From positions 1 through 6,738 of the forward strand of contig JALVCY010000666.1 of the NCBI GenBank assembly GCA_027009605.1: a DNA stretch of 6,738 nt, read 5' to 3'. Below, piece after piece: positions 4,915 through 6,738 of this stretch (positions are counted from its first letter, which is position 1; each line of letters begins with the position of its first letter). A model generated the notes under the pieces. It made no database searches. It was not told where the DNA came from and saw nothing but the letters and a program-made list of their open reading frames with translations. The position numbers and the translations under genes were made by a program. Origin of the DNA: Saprospiraceae bacterium. Its GTDB lineage: Bacteria > Bacteroidota > Bacteroidia > Chitinophagales > Saprospiraceae.

Positions 4915-6639
4915 CTACTCCCCATCATAATCCAGCCGTTCCCATTTTCTTTTGCGATAGATTTCCCGGCGGGTGCGGTACAAATCTTTGGCTACTTGGG
5001 TGGTAGAATCAGGGATTTTGTGAACAAAACAAAAACGCTTGTAGGCATAATCCCAATCATCGTCGAAGAAGTTTTTGTGCATTTTTTCTAATTCTTCTTC
5101 CCTGTATTTTGCTAAGGTCTTGTCTCTTTCGTCCTTTCTGCGCTGAAATTTCTTGGCACGAATGAGCTTATCGAAATACGGTAAGTGTTTGATTTCCAGC
5201 GCTTTACGCTTTACTTCTGCGACAAATTCGCTATTGGTCTCCCCAAAATAATCATCTATCAAGCCGACTTCATAAGCCACTTGCACACCCCATGGCAAAC
5301 AGTCTTCGGTAAATCGAAGCGCCTTTTTGTAGCCTATTCTTTGCGGAAGCAGATACGTCCAATATTCAGAACCATATAATCCCATATTCTTGGTATGGGG
5401 ATTTAGTACGATGCCGTTTCTAGTCATTACTTTGTCCGCAGCAAGGGCTAGTGATACGCCCCCTGCTCCGGCGTTCCCTTGCAATGCGGCCACAATATAA
5501 TGCGATGTGGAATTAATAATTTCTAATATTAAATCGTCGATGGCGTGAATATTTTCCCATGATTCTTGAGCGGAATTTTTGGCGGCTTCAATGACGTTTA
5601 AGTGGATGCCGTTAGACCAAACATCTCGCCCACCCATCAAAACCAACATCTGCACTTTTGTCTTGGCTTCCACGATGGCTTCCCGTAAGCGCTGACATTG
5701 ATTCGTGCTCATCGCCCCGTTATAAAAATCAAAGTATAGGTATCCTATCTCTCCTTCCTGCTCAAAACGGATTTCCTGCCAAGTCGGATAATCGACTGAT
5801 TCAAAAGGACTTAGCTCCGATTTTGGAATATTTTTTTGCGCAAGCACCAACATTGCCGGCAACTTGATACTCCCCGGTTCTACCGATTTGAGATGGGTCA
5901 ACCAAATGGCACCGGCTCCTGCCCCGACACAAATGGCTTGATTTCTTTGTGCCAATATTTGACCTTGTCCCCCCTGAATTTGCCCTTCTCTATGTCCGCC
6001 GTAGGCAAAAAAAGCTTGCCCGTCCAGCTCCACCAACACCCCCGGGTCACTATCGGCAGCCCGTATTTTTCGCAAGATGTCTTCGACCGCATCCGCCCAA
6101 GAGAAGGCAAAATCTTTTTGCTTAGTTTTTGGATTCCAACGCCCTTTGACATTTGGATTTTCATAATCCAGTGGCGTTGGCTTGAAATCTCCCTGCTCAA
6201 AATTTTGGAGAGCTTGCAAGATTCCTTTGGCGGCAGCTTGCGTAACTTCATGCCGGTATAATTCGCCTTTGGTAAGGTCTCGCATTTTGAATTCAACGGA
6301 GGCCCAAATCGGACCGGCATCCATTTTTTCGACCGCCTGCAAGATGGTCACTCCCCAAACCGGTCGCTTGCGCAAAATCGCCCAATCCAAAGAAGAAGCT
6401 CCCCGGTCTCCCGCAATGCCCGGATGCACAATCATACAAACGTAATTTTTCCAAATGATTTCAGGAATCTTAGCCGTCAAAAAAGGCGCTATAATCAACT
6501 CAGGATCAATGGATTGCGTCTGACTCACCAAATTCTCATTGGGATAAGTGACGATGACTTGGTGATTCAATCTATCCAATTCTACCCAAAGGCGTTGCGC
6601 CATCCCGTTGAAGGCTGAAGTGATGAATTGGATTTTCAT
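4915..6639 (-). CDS. hypX: HypX, CO-forming [NiFe]-hydrogenase maturation protein
   Basis: HypX supplies the CO ligand of the NiFe active site under oxic conditions. Its N-terminal part transfers a formyl group from N10-formyl-tetrahydrofolate to CoA, and its C-terminal crotonase-like part releases CO from formyl-CoA (established for Cupriavidus and Aquifex homologues). The 574 residues match the usual family length. The formyltransferase-like part covers about 1-200, with VHPGIAGDRGASSLDWA at 71-87 (the HPG motif) and WGVTILQAVEKMDAGPIWA at 95-113. The crotonase-like part covers about 290-475, with MGGRDVWSNGIHLNVIE at 335-351 and the oxyanion-hole region QGNAGAGGVSLALAAD at 387-402. A charged helical C-terminal tail (490-574) is typical. 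The ATG at 6639 lies 9 bp after the previous gene's stop, suggesting one operon; no Shine-Dalgarno site is seen. Array 2 starts 11 bp beyond its TAG. Plain enoyl-CoA hydratase or Met-tRNA formyltransferase is excluded by the fusion. Confidence 0.96.
   Translation of the reverse strand: MKIQFITSAFNGMAQRLWVELDRLNHQVIVTYPNENLVSQTQSIDPELIIAPFLTAKIPEIIWKNYVCMIVHPGIAGDRGASSLDWAILRKRPVWGVTILQAVEKMDAGPIWASVEFKMRDLTKGELYRHEVTQAAAKGILQALQNFEQGDFKPTPLDYENPNVKGRWNPKTKQKDFAFSWADAVEDILRKIRAADSDPGVLVELDGQAFFAYGGHREGQIQGGQGQILAQRNQAICVGAGAGAIWLTHLKSVEPGSIKLPAMLVLAQKNIPKSELSPFESVDYPTWQEIRFEQEGEIGYLYFDFYNGAMSTNQCQRLREAIVEAKTKVQMLVLMGGRDVWSNGIHLNVIEAAKNSAQESWENIHAIDDLILEIINSTSHYIVAALQGNAGAGGVSLALAADKVMTRNGIVLNPHTKNMGLYGSEYWTYLLPQRIGYKKALRFTEDCLPWGVQVAYEVGLIDDYFGETNSEFVAEVKRKALEIKHLPYFDKLIRAKKFQRRKDERDKTLAKYREEELEKMHKNFFDDDWDYAYKRFCFVHKIPDSTTQVAKDLYRTRREIYRKRKWERLDYDGE
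5834..5845 (+). repeat. 12-mer motif TTTTGCGCAAGC, copy 7
   Basis: Exact match on the plus strand, core 5836-5843. In hypX it encodes LAQK (266-269), between the two catalytic parts. Confidence 0.85.
6366..6377 (-). repeat. 12-mer motif TTTTGCGCAAGC, copy 8
   Basis: Exact match on the minus strand, core 6368-6375. In hypX it is read in a different frame from the other seven copies and encodes part of ILRKR (88-92), which shows that the DNA word rather than a peptide is being repeated. Confidence 0.85.
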
Positions 6640-6648
6640 AAAAGCGTA

Positions 6649-6738
6649 TTAAATCTTCTCGATATTTTGTTCGATGACTTGGAGCGTTGCCGCTAAATCA
6701 GTATCTTCTTTGGGCAAAAGGTCATATCTTATCTTGCC
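6649..6738 (-). CDS. C-terminal end of an unidentified gene (partial)
   Basis: A frame open from the right edge encodes 29 residues and stops at TAA (6651-6649), 9 bp before hypX. It begins GKIRYDLLPKED and ends LQVIEQNIEKI, a soluble, helix-prone tail. The tight spacing suggests it shares an operon with hypX and may be another hydrogenase maturation gene. I could not match it with confidence to the C-termini of HypA, HypB, HypC, HypD, HypF or the maturation proteases, so no function is assigned. Confidence 0.6.
   Translation of the reverse strand, partial: GKIRYDLLPKEDTDLAATLQVIEQNIEKI

Noticed and set aside
4557..5091. Repeated 60-100 codon open frames on both strands in and beside array 2
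   Set aside because: They follow the repeat on both strands at once and restart every 116 bp; the longest runs into antisense hypX.
5836..6320. Frames of about 140 codons overlapping hypX on both strands
   Set aside because: They are shadows of the hypX reading frame, whose HypX motifs are continuous.
6649..6738. The partial gene as hypC or a maturation protease
   Set aside because: Context would suit, but the 29 visible residues do not match the C-termini I know well enough to support a name.

Overview
All genes in this 6.7 kb window lie on the minus strand, so transcription runs from right to left. In that order they are: the last 29 codons of an unidentified gene, hypX, a 116-bp tandem repeat array, aat, a TPR-repeat gene, hypE, and a second tandem array of 107-109 bp units that runs off the left edge. 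The two hyp genes mark part of a [NiFe]-hydrogenase maturation locus. HypE makes the cyanide ligand precursor. HypX makes the CO ligand from formyl-tetrahydrofolate by a route that works in air. No hydrogenase structural subunit or other hyp gene is in view, so the rest of the locus presumably lies to the right.

The organism looks like a bacterium of moderate GC content. None of the starts has a convincing Shine-Dalgarno sequence; upstream bases are A-rich or irregular, which is common in Bacteroidota. Together with the long palindromic repeats this suggests Bacteroidota, possibly a Saprospira-like lineage, but that is a low-to-moderate confidence inference.

Layout: 1-816 is a non-coding array of seven full units and one partial unit, ending 11 bp from the hypE stop. 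hypE is 828-1883 and overlaps the TPR gene (1880-about 3718/3745) by 4 bp as ATGA. aat (leucyl/phenylalanyl-tRNA-protein transferase) is 3787-4440. The 474-bp gap 4441-4914 holds the second array, which also ends 11 bp from a stop codon (hypX). hypX is 4915-6639, and an incomplete gene ends at 6649.

Three things stand out. First, the 12-mer TTTTGCGCAAGC occurs eight times without a mismatch inside aat, the TPR gene and hypX, in strictly alternating orientation, and not at all in hypE or the arrays. It behaves like a genome-wide DNA-level signal. Second, the two arrays are built from the same kind of part: a GGTA-headed palindrome with core CCGAAT/ATTCGG or CCAAAT/ATTTGG, paired in inverted orientation like REP/BIME elements. 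Both sit directly behind a hyp gene. Third, the Aat protein lacks parts of the usual active-site signature.
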